Assembly (NCBI GenBank): GCA_963789885.1
Contig: CAWBNB010000005.1
Coordinates: 1-64,000 of the forward strand
Length of the DNA: 64,000 nucleotides
Direction of reading: 5' to 3'
Source: DATEDA01 sp963789885
GTDB taxonomy: Bacteria > Pseudomonadota > Gammaproteobacteria > Burkholderiales > SG8-39
Part shown: piece by piece, positions 45,565 through 53,802 of the stretch
Layout of the letters: every line of letters begins with the position of its first letter
Numbering within the stretch: the stretch's first letter is position 1
Made by a program: the position numbers and the translations under genes
Notes under the pieces: generated by a model
What the model was told of the DNA's origin: nothing
Seen by the model: the letters and a program-made list of their open reading frames with translations, nothing else
The model's database searches: none

Positions 45565-46334
45565 CTACTGCATGCTCTTGCGGACTTCGACCAGCACCGC
45601 GTCGAACGCGTCGACGCGGATGAAGCCGACCCGCGGAAACTCGAGGTCGAGGATCACGTACACCGCGCCGGCGACCGCGAAGGCGAACGTGGCCATGTGG
45701 ATCCAGTCGCGCTTCTTGGCCGCAGCCATCGCGTCCCCGGCGAGGAGCGCGCTGAGCAGCGCGAGTCCGCAGAGAAGCACGAAGATGATCACCGGGCGGA
45801 TGCGTCTGCGCCGCCATCGTGCGCGTGGTCGTGATGTCGATCATCTGATTGAGCGCCGGCAGGACCAGCACCGCGGTCGGCGTCCCCGCGGAGGACGCAA
45901 CCGCTTTCGCCCAGATCTCCTGCTGGAGTCGGGTCGCACGCGCGAGATCGACGTTCGCGGCCTCGAGGTCCGGCAACGCCCGGTAGGCCGCGAGACGCGC
46001 ATCGAGATAGCGGCGGAAGCTTCTCCCGCATCTCGCCCTGCGCTGCGGCCGGCAGCAGATCGATGCGCAGATAGGCCGTGCCGATCGCGTTCGCCTCTTC
46101 GACGATGAGCTTGCGGCGCTCGTCGAACCGGGACGCCGCCCCGGAGAAGGTGAAAGCGAGCAGCAGGCCGAGCAGCGCGAAGATCGCGCCGTCCACGACG
46201 CCCGCGCCGGCGCGCGCGCCTTCCGGATCCCGCGCCGCGCGCCGCAGAGCGAACCGGCGGCCGAGCTCCTGCAGGATCACCATCGCGGCAAGAAGGCCGA
46301 CGGCCAGCAGCAGCGCTTTAAGCGTGAAAGTCAT
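45565..46334 (-). CDS. DUF4239-like membrane protein, frameshifted
   Basis: Four-helix membrane protein of about 256 residues when joined. N-terminal helices MTFTLKALLLAVGLLAAMVIL and VVDGAIFALLGLLLAFTFSGA, then FDERRKLIVEEANAIGTAYLRIDLLP, a strongly conserved DUF4239 block. After a +1 step near 46015: LPDLEAANVDLARATRLQQEIWAKA and ALNQMIDITTTRTMAAQTHPP. After another near 45795: VIIFVLLCGLALLSALLAGDAM, DWIHMATFAFAVAGAVYVILDLEFPRVGFIRVD. Function unknown. It is convergent with fabI and next to the tRNA gene. Confidence 0.82.
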
Positions 46335-46403
46335 ACGGCAATGGGCACCGAGGGGACCGCTTCGCGCCCCGGAGGAGTCGACCCCGAGTCAGCTCAAGTG
46401 GTG

Positions 46404-46480
46404 TGGCGCGCCCGGCAGGAGTCGAACCTGCGACCTTTGGCTTCGGAAACCAACACTCTATCCAACTGAGCTACGGGCGC
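46404..46480 (-). tRNA. tRNA-Arg (anticodon CCG)
   Basis: Full cloverleaf of 77 bases including encoded CCA. The acceptor stem GCGCCCG pairs with CGGGCGC. The D arm is GCTCAGTTGGATAGAGT. The anticodon stem is TTGGT/GCCAA around the loop TTCCGAA, which gives anticodon CCG (reads CGG). The T arm is GCAGG-TTCGACT-CCTGC. Confidence 0.95.
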
Positions 46481-46514
46481 GCGATCGAAGCGGGGCGGAT
46501 TCTACCGCAACGCC

Positions 46515-46544
46515 TTGGCCGGCCCCGGGGCAGGCGGCTATAAT
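46515..46544 (+). promoter_or_regulatory. Sigma70-type promoter for the cytochrome c gene
   Basis: TTGGCC (46515-46520), 18-base spacer, perfect TATAAT (46539-46544). Transcription would start near 46551, 33 bases before the ATG. Confidence 0.65.
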
Positions 46545-46583
46545 CGCGGGCCTTCCGCCCCTACCCACCTCAAGGTCGCGACG

Positions 46584-47477
46584 ATGCAAGACGCCGGCTT
46601 CGAACACGCCCACTCCTCGCCGATCAAGACCTGGCAGCAGCTCGTCGTCGTCGTCGCGCTCGCGTTCGTGATCCCGGTGATCGGCATCATCCTGCTGACG
46701 CAGTTCATCACGAGCGACCGGAAGGCCGACCCGGCGACGCTCGCGCCGGAGGCGGTCGCGGCGCGCATCCAGCCCGTCGCCCGCGTCGTGTTCGCCGACG
46801 CCACCGCCCCCGCGGGCACGCTCAAGTCCGGCGAGGAAACCTACAAGGCCGTCTGCGCGGCCTGTCATGGGCAAGGGATCGCGGGCGCGCCCAAGGTGGG
46901 AGACAACGCGGCGTGGGCGCCGCACCTCAAGACCGGGCTCGCCGCCCTCGTGAAGAACGCGATCAACGGCGTACAGAGCCCGAAGGGCGTGATGCCGCCG
47001 CGCGGCGGGAACCCGTCGCTCTCCGACTGGGAATTGACTGCCGCGATCGTCTACATGGCGAACCAGTCGGGCGCGAGCTTCAAGGAGCCACCGAAGCCTG
47101 CGGCAGCAGCCGCGACCGCTGCCGCCGCGCCGGCAGGAGCGGCAGCTCCGGTCGCCGCAGCCGCGCCGGCCGCTGCGCCGACGCAGGTCGCTGCCGCCGC
47201 CGCGCCGGCCGCAGCTCCCGCTGCCGCCGATGCGGGCGCGCTGCTGCAGAAGAACGGCTGCCTCGCGTGCCACGCGATCGACAAGAAGGTCGTCGGGCCG
47301 TCCTACAAGGACGTCGCCGCGAAATTCGCCGCCGACAAGAACGCGGCCACGGAACTCGCGCAGAAGGTAAAGGGCGGCAGCGTCGGGGTCTGGGGTCAGG
47401 TGCCGATGCCACCGAACCCGCAGGTGAGCGACGCCGATCTGCAGGTGATGTTGAAATACATCCTCGCCCTGAAGTAG
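46584..47477 (+). CDS. Membrane-anchored diheme cytochrome c
   Basis: Electron carrier of 297 residues. N-terminal membrane anchor at about 20-42 (LVVVVALAFVIPVIGIILLTQF). First cytochrome c5-type domain with heme motif CAACH and axial Met in GVMPPRGG. An Ala/Pro linker of about 45 residues follows. The second domain has CLACH and axial Met in VPMPPNPQVSD. Duplicated class-I domains on a membrane anchor suit electron transfer to a terminal oxidase or other periplasmic acceptor. Frame intact. ATG chosen at 46584, behind a strong promoter. Confidence 0.9.
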   Translation: MQDAGFEHAHSSPIKTWQQLVVVVALAFVIPVIGIILLTQFITSDRKADPATLAPEAVAARIQPVARVVFADATAPAGTLKSGEETYKAVCAACHGQGIAGAPKVGDNAAWAPHLKTGLAALVKNAINGVQSPKGVMPPRGGNPSLSDWELTAAIVYMANQSGASFKEPPKPAAAAATAAAAPAGAAAPVAAAAPAAAPTQVAAAAAPAAAPAAADAGALLQKNGCLACHAIDKKVVGPSYKDVAAKFAADKNAATELAQKVKGGSVGVWGQVPMPPNPQVSDADLQVMLKYILALK

Positions 47478-47547
47478 CGCGTCACCCCATACCGCCGCGC
47501 GGACAGAACAACACGACGCCGCGCGGCGATCACCGAAGGAGGACCAC

Positions 47548-48519
47548 ATGCTTCGCCGTTCGCTACTGCGGCTCGCCGCCGCTTCCGTCGTCGCCGCCGC
47601 GCTCGCCGCGCCCGCGGCCGCGCAATATCCGAACCGCCCGATCACGCTCATCGTGCCGTGGGGCGCGGGCGGCGGCACCGACGCCACCGCGCGCATCCTC
47701 GCGGCCATCATGGAGAAGGAGCTGAAGCAGCCGGTCAACGTCGTGAACCGCACCGGCGGCAGCGGCGTCGTCGGCCATTCGGCGATCGCCGAGGCGCCGC
47801 CCGACGGCTACACGCTCGGTCTCATCACCGTCGAGATCGGCATGATGCACTGGCAGGGGCTCACCAAGCTCACGGGCGCTTCCTACACGCCGCTCGGGCT
47901 CGTGAACGCCGATCCGGCGGGCTTGCAGGTGCGGATCGACTCCCCGTACAAGACGGCGAAAGAGCTCGTCGACGCGATCAAGGCGAACCCGGGCAAGCTC
48001 AAGTCGTCGGGCACCGGCCAGGGCGGCATCTGGCACCTCGCGATCGCCGGGATGCTGAAGAGCCTCAACGTCGATCCCGCCGCCACCCCGTGGGTGCCGT
48101 CGAACGGCGCAGCGCCCGGGCTGCAGGATCTCGTCGCCGGCGGCGTGGACATCGTCCCGTGCTCGATCCCCGAGGCGCGCGCGCTGATCGACGCCGGCAA
48201 GGTGAAGAGCCTCGCGATCATGGACGCCAACCCGCCGTCGCTCTACCCGAACGTACCGCCGCTGAAGACCGCGCTCGGCATCGACTGGTCGATAGCGGCA
48301 TGGCGCGGCATGGCGGCGCCGAAGGGCATTCCGAAGGACGTGGAGGCGCGGCTCGTCGCCGCGGTGAAGAGCGCCTACGACTCGAAGGAGTACAAGGACT
48401 TCATGGCGAGCCGCGGCTTCGGCGTGATCTACATGCCGCCGGCCGAGTTCGCGAAGTACATGGAGAAGTCGTCGAACGACCTCGGCGCCACGATGAAAGC
48501 CGTCGGGATCGTGAAGTGA
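47548..48519 (+). CDS. tctC: TTT substrate-binding protein (TctC/Bug family)
   Basis: Periplasmic Bug-type receptor of 323 residues for a tripartite tricarboxylate transporter. Signal peptide at residues 1-26 (RRSLLRLAAASVVAAALAAPAAA). The first loop is PNRPITLIVPWGAGGGTDATAR, and GHSAIAEAPPDGYTLG is the second ligand motif. The mature fold ends PPAEFAKYMEKSSNDLGATMKAVGIVK. The ligand is unknown (a carboxylate is likely). AAGGAGG precedes the ATG. First gene of tctC-tctB-tctA. Frame intact. Confidence 0.92.
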   Translation: MLRRSLLRLAAASVVAAALAAPAAAQYPNRPITLIVPWGAGGGTDATARILAAIMEKELKQPVNVVNRTGGSGVVGHSAIAEAPPDGYTLGLITVEIGMMHWQGLTKLTGASYTPLGLVNADPAGLQVRIDSPYKTAKELVDAIKANPGKLKSSGTGQGGIWHLAIAGMLKSLNVDPAATPWVPSNGAAPGLQDLVAGGVDIVPCSIPEARALIDAGKVKSLAIMDANPPSLYPNVPPLKTALGIDWSIAAWRGMAAPKGIPKDVEARLVAAVKSAYDSKEYKDFMASRGFGVIYMPPAEFAKYMEKSSNDLGATMKAVGIVK

Positions 48520-48566
48520 TGCGCTAGGGCGCGCCGTCCCGGGAGGCGCCGGGACGGCTTCCACCC

Positions 48567-49035
48567 ATGAGAGTCAACGACGCCATCGTCGGCGCCTGCC
48601 TGATCGCGCTGGCGGTCGCGATCCTCGTCCACATCCAGGGCTACCCGCTCATCCCGGGGCAGAAGTACGGCCCCGCGCTCTTCCCCGGCGTGATCGCGGT
48701 CGGCTTCATCGCCACCGGCGCGATTCTCGTCGTGCGCGGGCTGCGCCAGGGCGCGCCGCTCGTCGTCCCCGGGCCGTGGCTGCGCCGCCCGGCGCTGGTC
48801 ACGAATTTTCTCGCGGTCTGCGCGGCGCTCGTCTTCTACGTCGTCGCCGCGGACCCGCTCGGCTTCGTCATCGCTTCGATCGTGTTTCTCGGCGTGCTGC
48901 TCCTCAAGTTCGGCGTGCGCCTATGCGGTCGCGCTCCCGGTCGCGATCGTGGCGACGCTCCTGATGCACACGCTGTTCTACAAGGTGCTGCGCGTTCCGC
49001 TGCCGTGGGGCGTGCTCGAGCGATTCGCGTGGTGA
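48567..49035 (+). CDS. tctB: TTT small permease subunit (TctB), frameshifted
   Basis: Four-helix small subunit, about 155 residues. The helices are recognisable: AIVGACLIALAVAILVHIQGYP, FPGVIAVGFIATGAILVVRGL, VTNFLAVCAALVFYVVAADPLGF and, after one extra C near 48922, YAVALPVAIVATLLMHTLFY ending ERFAW at 49033-49035. The stop then lies one base before the tctA ATG, the usual coupling. The uncorrected frame runs on to 49040 with unrelated sequence. Confidence 0.88.
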
Positions 49036-49036
49036 C

Positions 49037-50533
49037 ATGACCGCGCTCGCGACCGCGTTCGGGCTCGTCTTCGACCCGTACACGATCTTCGTCATCCTGC
49101 TCTCGGCGCTGTTCGGCCTCTTCGTCGGCGCGGTGCCGGGCCTCACCGCGACGATGGCGACCGCGCTGCTCGTGCCGGTGACCTTCTTCATGGCGCCGGT
49201 GCCGGCCATCGCCTCGATCGTGACCGCGACCGCGATGGCGATCTTCTCCGGCGATATCCCCGGCGCGCTGATGCGCATCCCCGGCACACCGGCCTCCGCG
49301 GCATACACCGACGAGTCGTACGCGATGACGCGGAACGGCCACGCCGAGACGGTGCTCGGCGCCGACCTCGTGTTCTCGGTGATCGGCGGGATCTTCGGCA
49401 CCATCGTCCTCGTCGTGGCTGCGCCGTCGCTCGCGGAGGTCGCGCTCAAGTTCAGCTCGTTCGAGTACTTCTGGCTGGTGCTCCTCGGGCTCGCGTGCGC
49501 GGTGATCATTTCGATGGGCGACACTGTGAAGGGCGTCGTGTCGCTGCTCGCGGGGCTGCTGATCAGCTCGATCGGCCTCGACAATCCGGCCGGCTACCCG
49601 CGATTCACCTTCGGCTCGATCGAGCTGCTCGGCTCGGTCGGATTGATCCCGATGATGATCGGGATGTTCGCGGTGTCGGAGATCCTTCGCTATGCCGTCA
49701 CGACCGACGAGCATGCGGAGATGTTCCGCAAGCAGATCGGCAACGTGTTCCGCGGGATGTGGGGCCTGTGCAAGCAATATCCGTGGTCGGTCCTGCGCGG
49801 GAGCGTGCTCGGGACCGCGATCGGCGCGCTCCCCGGCGCCGGCGCGGACATCGCCGCGTGGATGTCGTACGCCATGTCCAAGAAGTTCTCCCGGACGCCC
49901 GAGAAGTTCGGCACCGGGCACGTAGAGGGGATCGTCGAGGCCGGCGCGGCCAACAACAGCGCGCTCGCCGGCGCGTGGATCCCGGCGCTCGTGTTCGGCA
50001 TTCCGGGCGACTCGATCACCGCGATCGTGATCGGCGTCCTCTACATCAAAGGCATGAACCCCGGACCGACGATCTTCATCAACAACCCGGAAAACATCTA
50101 CGCGGTGTTCATCGTGTTCTTCCTCGCCAACCTGCTGATGATCCCGCTCGGGTGGGCGTGCATCAAGGCGGCGCGACGGATCCTCGACGTGCCGCGCAAC
50201 GTGCTCATGCCGATCATCCTGCTGTTCTGCGTCGTCGGCGCATTCGCGATCAACAACACGCTGTTCGCGGTGACCGTGATCCTGGTGTTCGGGGTGGTCG
50301 CGTACTTCATGGAGGAGAACGGCTACCCGGTCGCGCCGGCCATCCTCGGCCTGATCCTCGGCACGATGCTGGAGGAGAACTTCGTCAGCTCGATCATCAA
50401 GGCCGACGGGCGGTTCCTCGCCTTCTTCGAGCGGCCGATCGCGGGCTTCCTCGGCGTCCTGACGGTCGCCGTCTGGGTGTGGCCGCTCGTGAAGTGGCTG
50501 AGGTCACGGGACCGGGCGCCCGCGACCGCGTAG
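49037..50533 (+). CDS. tctA: TTT large permease subunit (TctA)
   Basis: Large membrane subunit of 498 residues with about twelve helices. The conserved GLFVGAVPGLTATMATALLVPVTF loop in the first half is matched by LGTAIGALPGAGADIAAWMSYAMSKK in the second, the duplicated GxxPGxxA motif of TctA. AANNSALAGAWIPALVFGIPGDS is also family-typical. Uses a proton or sodium gradient with TctB and the receptor TctC to import a carboxylate. Frame intact. Confidence 0.92.
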   Translation: MTALATAFGLVFDPYTIFVILLSALFGLFVGAVPGLTATMATALLVPVTFFMAPVPAIASIVTATAMAIFSGDIPGALMRIPGTPASAAYTDESYAMTRNGHAETVLGADLVFSVIGGIFGTIVLVVAAPSLAEVALKFSSFEYFWLVLLGLACAVIISMGDTVKGVVSLLAGLLISSIGLDNPAGYPRFTFGSIELLGSVGLIPMMIGMFAVSEILRYAVTTDEHAEMFRKQIGNVFRGMWGLCKQYPWSVLRGSVLGTAIGALPGAGADIAAWMSYAMSKKFSRTPEKFGTGHVEGIVEAGAANNSALAGAWIPALVFGIPGDSITAIVIGVLYIKGMNPGPTIFINNPENIYAVFIVFFLANLLMIPLGWACIKAARRILDVPRNVLMPIILLFCVVGAFAINNTLFAVTVILVFGVVAYFMEENGYPVAPAILGLILGTMLEENFVSSIIKADGRFLAFFERPIAGFLGVLTVAVWVWPLVKWLRSRDRAPATA

Positions 50534-50576
50534 CGGGTCGAAAAAAAGGCGCGGGCGTCGGGGTGGGACCCTGGGC

Positions 50577-50582
50577 TAGAAT
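50577..50582 (+). promoter_or_regulatory. -10-like TAGAAT before gshA
   Basis: TAGAAT lies 52 bases upstream of the gshA ATG in a 100-base gap after tctA. No convincing -35 is visible. Confidence 0.3.
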
Positions 50583-50633
50583 TACCATCCGCTCCGGCCC
50601 CGCCATCCTCCCCGAGACCGCGACGACTCGACC

Positions 50634-51917
50634 ATGATTCCTGCCCTCACGACCCCGGTGCAAGGACCGCTTGCCGACCTCGAGCGGCGCATACTGGAGG
50701 CGAGCGTCGCCGTCGAGCACTGGTTCAGAACGCAGTGGCAGGAGCACACGCCGCCGTTCTACTCGTCGGTCGACCTCCGCAACTCGGGATTCAAGCTCGC
50801 GCCGGTCGACACCAATCTCTTCCCCGGCGGGTTCAACAACCTGAACCCGCAGTTCATGCCGCTCGCGGTGCAGGCGACGATGACGGCGATCGAGCGCATC
50901 TGTCCGGACGCGCGGCGCGTCCTGATCATTCCGGAGAACCACACCCGCAACCAGTATTACCTCCAGAACGTCGCGCGGCTGCGCACGATCGTGCGCCAGG
51001 CGGGGCTCGAAGTGCGGATCGGCACGCTGATCCCGGAGATCAAGGCGCCGACGGAGGTCGCCGTCACCGATAACGCGCCGCTCGTGCTCGAGCCCCTCCT
51101 GCGGCAGGGGAGCCGGCTCGGCCTCGCGGACTTCGATCCCTGCACGATCCTCCTCAACAACGATCTGTCGGCGGGCGTCCCGCCGATCCTCGAAGGCCTG
51201 AGCGGGCAATGGGTGCTCCCGCCGCTCCACGCCGGATGGGCGGTGCGGCGCAAGTCGCACCACTTCGGGCGCTACGAGCGGGTGGCGAACGAATTCGCGA
51301 AGCTCCTCGCCATCGACCCGTGGCTGATCAACCCGTATCTCGCGCGCTGCGGCGAGGTGAACTTCAAGGAGAAGAGCGGCGAGGAGTGCCTGGCGGCCAA
51401 CGTCGCGGCGCTGCTGCCGCTGATCCGCGCGAAGTATCTCGAGTACGGCATCAAGGAGGAGCCCTACGTCGTGATCAAGGCCGATGCCGGCACCTACGGC
51501 ATGGGCATCATGATGGCGAAGAGCCCCGACGACGTGCGCGGCCTGAACCGCGACGCGCGGAAGAAGATGGCGGTCGTGAAAGAGGGGCTCGAGGTGCACG
51601 AGGTGATCATCCAGGAAGGCGTGCACACCTTCGAGACGGTGAACGATGCGGTCGCCGAGCCGGTGGTGTACATGATCGACCGCTACGTGATCGGCGGCTT
51701 CTACCGCGTGCACACGAGCCGCGGCAAGGACGAGAACCTGAACGCACCCGGCATGCACTTCGAGCCGCTCGCGTTCGACAACTGCTGCACCCAGCCGGAC
51801 CACTTCGCGAACCCGGACGCGACGCCGAACCGCTTCTACGCCTACGGGGTCGTCGCACGGCTCGCGGCGCTGGCGGCCGCGATCGAACTGGAAGAGACCG
51901 CCCCCGCAGAGCAGTGA
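50634..51917 (+). CDS. gshA: Glutamate-cysteine ligase, proteobacterial type
   Basis: Joins glutamate and cysteine with ATP, the first step to glutathione; 427 residues. Typical blocks of the betaproteobacterial GshA family: YSSVDLRNSGFKLAPVDTNLFPGGFNNL, IPENHTRNQYYLQNV, LLNNDLSAGVP, GWAVRRKSHHF and VVIKADAGTYGMGIM (ATP-grasp loop), then VYMIDRYVIGGFYRVHTSRG. Frame intact. Followed 73 bases later by gshB, so both steps are encoded together. Confidence 0.92.
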   Translation: MIPALTTPVQGPLADLERRILEASVAVEHWFRTQWQEHTPPFYSSVDLRNSGFKLAPVDTNLFPGGFNNLNPQFMPLAVQATMTAIERICPDARRVLIIPENHTRNQYYLQNVARLRTIVRQAGLEVRIGTLIPEIKAPTEVAVTDNAPLVLEPLLRQGSRLGLADFDPCTILLNNDLSAGVPPILEGLSGQWVLPPLHAGWAVRRKSHHFGRYERVANEFAKLLAIDPWLINPYLARCGEVNFKEKSGEECLAANVAALLPLIRAKYLEYGIKEEPYVVIKADAGTYGMGIMMAKSPDDVRGLNRDARKKMAVVKEGLEVHEVIIQEGVHTFETVNDAVAEPVVYMIDRYVIGGFYRVHTSRGKDENLNAPGMHFEPLAFDNCCTQPDHFANPDATPNRFYAYGVVARLAALAAAIELEETAPAEQ

Positions 51918-51986
51918 AGGGGGAAGGAGGAAGGGGGAAAGGCGAGGACCCGCTTTTCCCTCTCTCCCTTCTCCCTGCCCCTTTCC
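51915..51986 (+). other. Purine-run/pyrimidine-run inverted repeat between gshA and gshB
   Basis: After the gshA stop comes a G/A-only run of about 26 bases, a short GCGAGGACCCGC bridge, then a C/T-rich run of about 30 bases that roughly complements it. The RNA could fold into a long hairpin that may trim, stabilise or attenuate the transcript before gshB. There is no T-tract. Confidence 0.5.
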
Positions 51987-51990
51987 GCCG

Positions 51991-53004
51991 ATGAGAATCC
52001 TCTTCATCCTCGACCCGCTGCCGTCGCTCACGACCTACAAGGACACCTCGTTCGCGATGATGGTCGAGGCCGCGAAGCGCGGCCACGAGATCCACTACGC
52101 GCCGCAGGAAGGGTTGATGTGGAAGGGCGGGCGGGTGATCGGCGAGCACTGCCGCCTGCATCTCCTCAACGCCGAGAAGTACCTCGGCAACCCGGCGCTG
52201 CACGACGAGGACTGGTACCGGCTCGAGCTGCCGCCGCACGAGACGCCGCTCACCGGGTTCGACGTGGTGCTGATGCGCAAGGACCCGCCGTTCGACCTCG
52301 AGTACGTTACGAGCACCTGGCTCCTCGAGATGGCCGCGCGCGAGGGCGCCCGCGTGTTCAACGATCCCGGCGCGATCCGCGACCACAGCGAGAAGCTCAC
52401 CATCGCCCAGTTCCCCCAGTTCATGGTGCCGACGATCGCGACGCGGCTCGAGGGCCAGCTGCAGCGGTTCATCGACGCGCACGCCGACGTCATATTGAAG
52501 CCGCTCGAGGGCCACGGCGGCGCGAGCGTCTTCCGCGTGACCGACCGCGACGCGAACCGCAACGTCATCATCGAGACGCTTACCGGGCACGGGACACGCT
52601 CGATCATGGCGCAGCGCTACATCCCCGAGATCCGCGACGGCGACAAGCGCGTGCTGCTGATCGCGGGGCAGCCGGTGCCGTACGCCCTGGCCCGCATCCC
52701 GAAGCCGGGCGAGTCGCGCGGCAATCTCGCCGCCGGGGGCACCGGCGTTGCCCGGCCGCTGACCGCGCGCGACCGGGAGATCGCGGAGGCCCTCGGCCCG
52801 GTTCTCTCGGGCCGCGGCCTGCTCCTCGTCGGGCTCGACGTGATCGGGGACTGGCTCACCGAGGTCAACGTCACCAGCCCCACCTGCTTCCAGGAAATCG
52901 CCCAGCAGACCGGCTTCGACGTCGCCGGGATGTTCTTAGATGCCCTCGAATCCGCCGTCGCCGCCGGGCCGGGGAGCCGCTCGGCCGCCCGGGCTTCAAA
53001 GTAG
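51991..53004 (+). CDS. gshB: Glutathione synthetase
   Basis: ATP-grasp enzyme of 337 residues that adds glycine to gamma-glutamylcysteine. MRILFILDPLPSLTTYKDTSFAMM is the GshB start. DVVLMRKDPPFDLEYV, VILKPLEGHGGASVFRV (ATP-binding), RYIPEIRDGDKRVLLI and GLDVIGDWLTEVNVTSPTCFQEI (metal and substrate site) follow in order. Frame intact, usual length plus a short basic tail. Confidence 0.93.
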   Translation: MRILFILDPLPSLTTYKDTSFAMMVEAAKRGHEIHYAPQEGLMWKGGRVIGEHCRLHLLNAEKYLGNPALHDEDWYRLELPPHETPLTGFDVVLMRKDPPFDLEYVTSTWLLEMAAREGARVFNDPGAIRDHSEKLTIAQFPQFMVPTIATRLEGQLQRFIDAHADVILKPLEGHGGASVFRVTDRDANRNVIIETLTGHGTRSIMAQRYIPEIRDGDKRVLLIAGQPVPYALARIPKPGESRGNLAAGGTGVARPLTARDREIAEALGPVLSGRGLLLVGLDVIGDWLTEVNVTSPTCFQEIAQQTGFDVAGMFLDALESAVAAGPGSRSAARASK

Positions 53005-53024
53005 CGCCTCTGCGGCAAGTTCTT

Positions 53025-53046
53025 CCTTGGCGCCGCGGCGCCTTGG
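53025..53046 (+). terminator. Palindromic hairpin after gshB
   Basis: CCTTGGCGCCGCGGCGCCTTGG contains a perfect 14-base palindrome (GGCGCCGCGGCGCC) with outer CC/GG pairs. It lies 20 bases after the gshB stop. There is no T-run, so Rho-independent activity is uncertain. Confidence 0.35.
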
Positions 53047-53125
53047 TGGTTCAATGGGTTAGGCGCGCCAGCCCCCGCCTGAAGCGTTAAACTCCGCCAT
53101 ACCGTCTTGCAGCAGTAGTCCGTCC

Positions 53126-53539
53126 ATGGTCGGTATCCTGATCGTCGCGCACGGCGCGTTCGGCGAAGCGCTGATCCACTGCGCGAGCCACGTGCTCGGT
53201 CGGCGGCCGTTGCGGGTACGGCAGCTCGGCGTTACGGTGCACGACGACCCTGACGCGATCCTGCCGCAGGCCCAGGATCTGGTGCGGCAGCTCGACGAAG
53301 GCGACGGCGTGCTCGTGCTGACGGACGTGATCGGCGCCACCCCCTCGAACATCGCCGCGCGCCTGTCGGTGGCGGGGAAGGTGGAGGTCGTCGGCGGGGC
53401 CAGCCTGCCGATGCTGATCCGCGCGCTGACCTACCGCGCGCAGCCGCTGAGCGCGGTCGTCGACAAGGCGGTCAGCGGCGGCCGCGAGGGCGTGGTGCAT
53501 CTCGGCGCGGGCAAAGCGCATGCCGCAACGGGAAGTTGA
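53126..53539 (+). CDS. PTS EIIA, mannose family
   Basis: EIIA-Man-type protein of 137 residues. MVGILIVAHGAFGEALI carries the phosphorylatable His (residue 9), and LTDVIGATPSNIAARLS is the second family motif. No EIIB or EIIC lies nearby, so this belongs to the regulatory PTS common in betaproteobacteria, which senses metabolism instead of importing sugar. Its end overlaps the HPr start by 20 bases in another frame, so the two are coupled. Confidence 0.9.
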   Translation: MVGILIVAHGAFGEALIHCASHVLGRRPLRVRQLGVTVHDDPDAILPQAQDLVRQLDEGDGVLVLTDVIGATPSNIAARLSVAGKVEVVGGASLPMLIRALTYRAQPLSAVVDKAVSGGREGVVHLGAGKAHAATGS

Positions 53540-53789
53540 GATACAGAACAAGCTCGGCCTGCACGCGCGGGCGGCCGCGAAGGTGACGCAGGTGGCGAGC
53601 AAGTTCGGCGCCGACGTCTGGCTGTCGCGGAACGGGCGGCGCGTGAACGCGAAGAGCATCATGGGCGTGATGATGCTCGCCGCAGGCAAGGGCAGCCGGA
53701 TCGGGATCGAGACCGCGGGCGCCGACGCCGACGCGGCGCTCGAGGCGCTGGCGACGCTGGTGAACGACAAATTCGGCGAAAGCGAGTAA
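53520..53789 (+). CDS. ptsH: HPr phosphocarrier protein
   Basis: HPr of 89 residues. EIQNKLGLHARAAAKVTQVA carries the active His (about residue 15), and NAKSIMGVMMLAAGKGS carries Ser46 in the HPr-kinase-type context. Passes phosphate from EI to EIIA. Starts inside the EIIA gene and ends 13 bases before ptsI. Confidence 0.93.
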   Translation: MPQREVEIQNKLGLHARAAAKVTQVASKFGADVWLSRNGRRVNAKSIMGVMMLAAGKGSRIGIETAGADADAALEALATLVNDKFGESE

Positions 53790-53802
53790 AGGGTGGCGGG
53801 CG

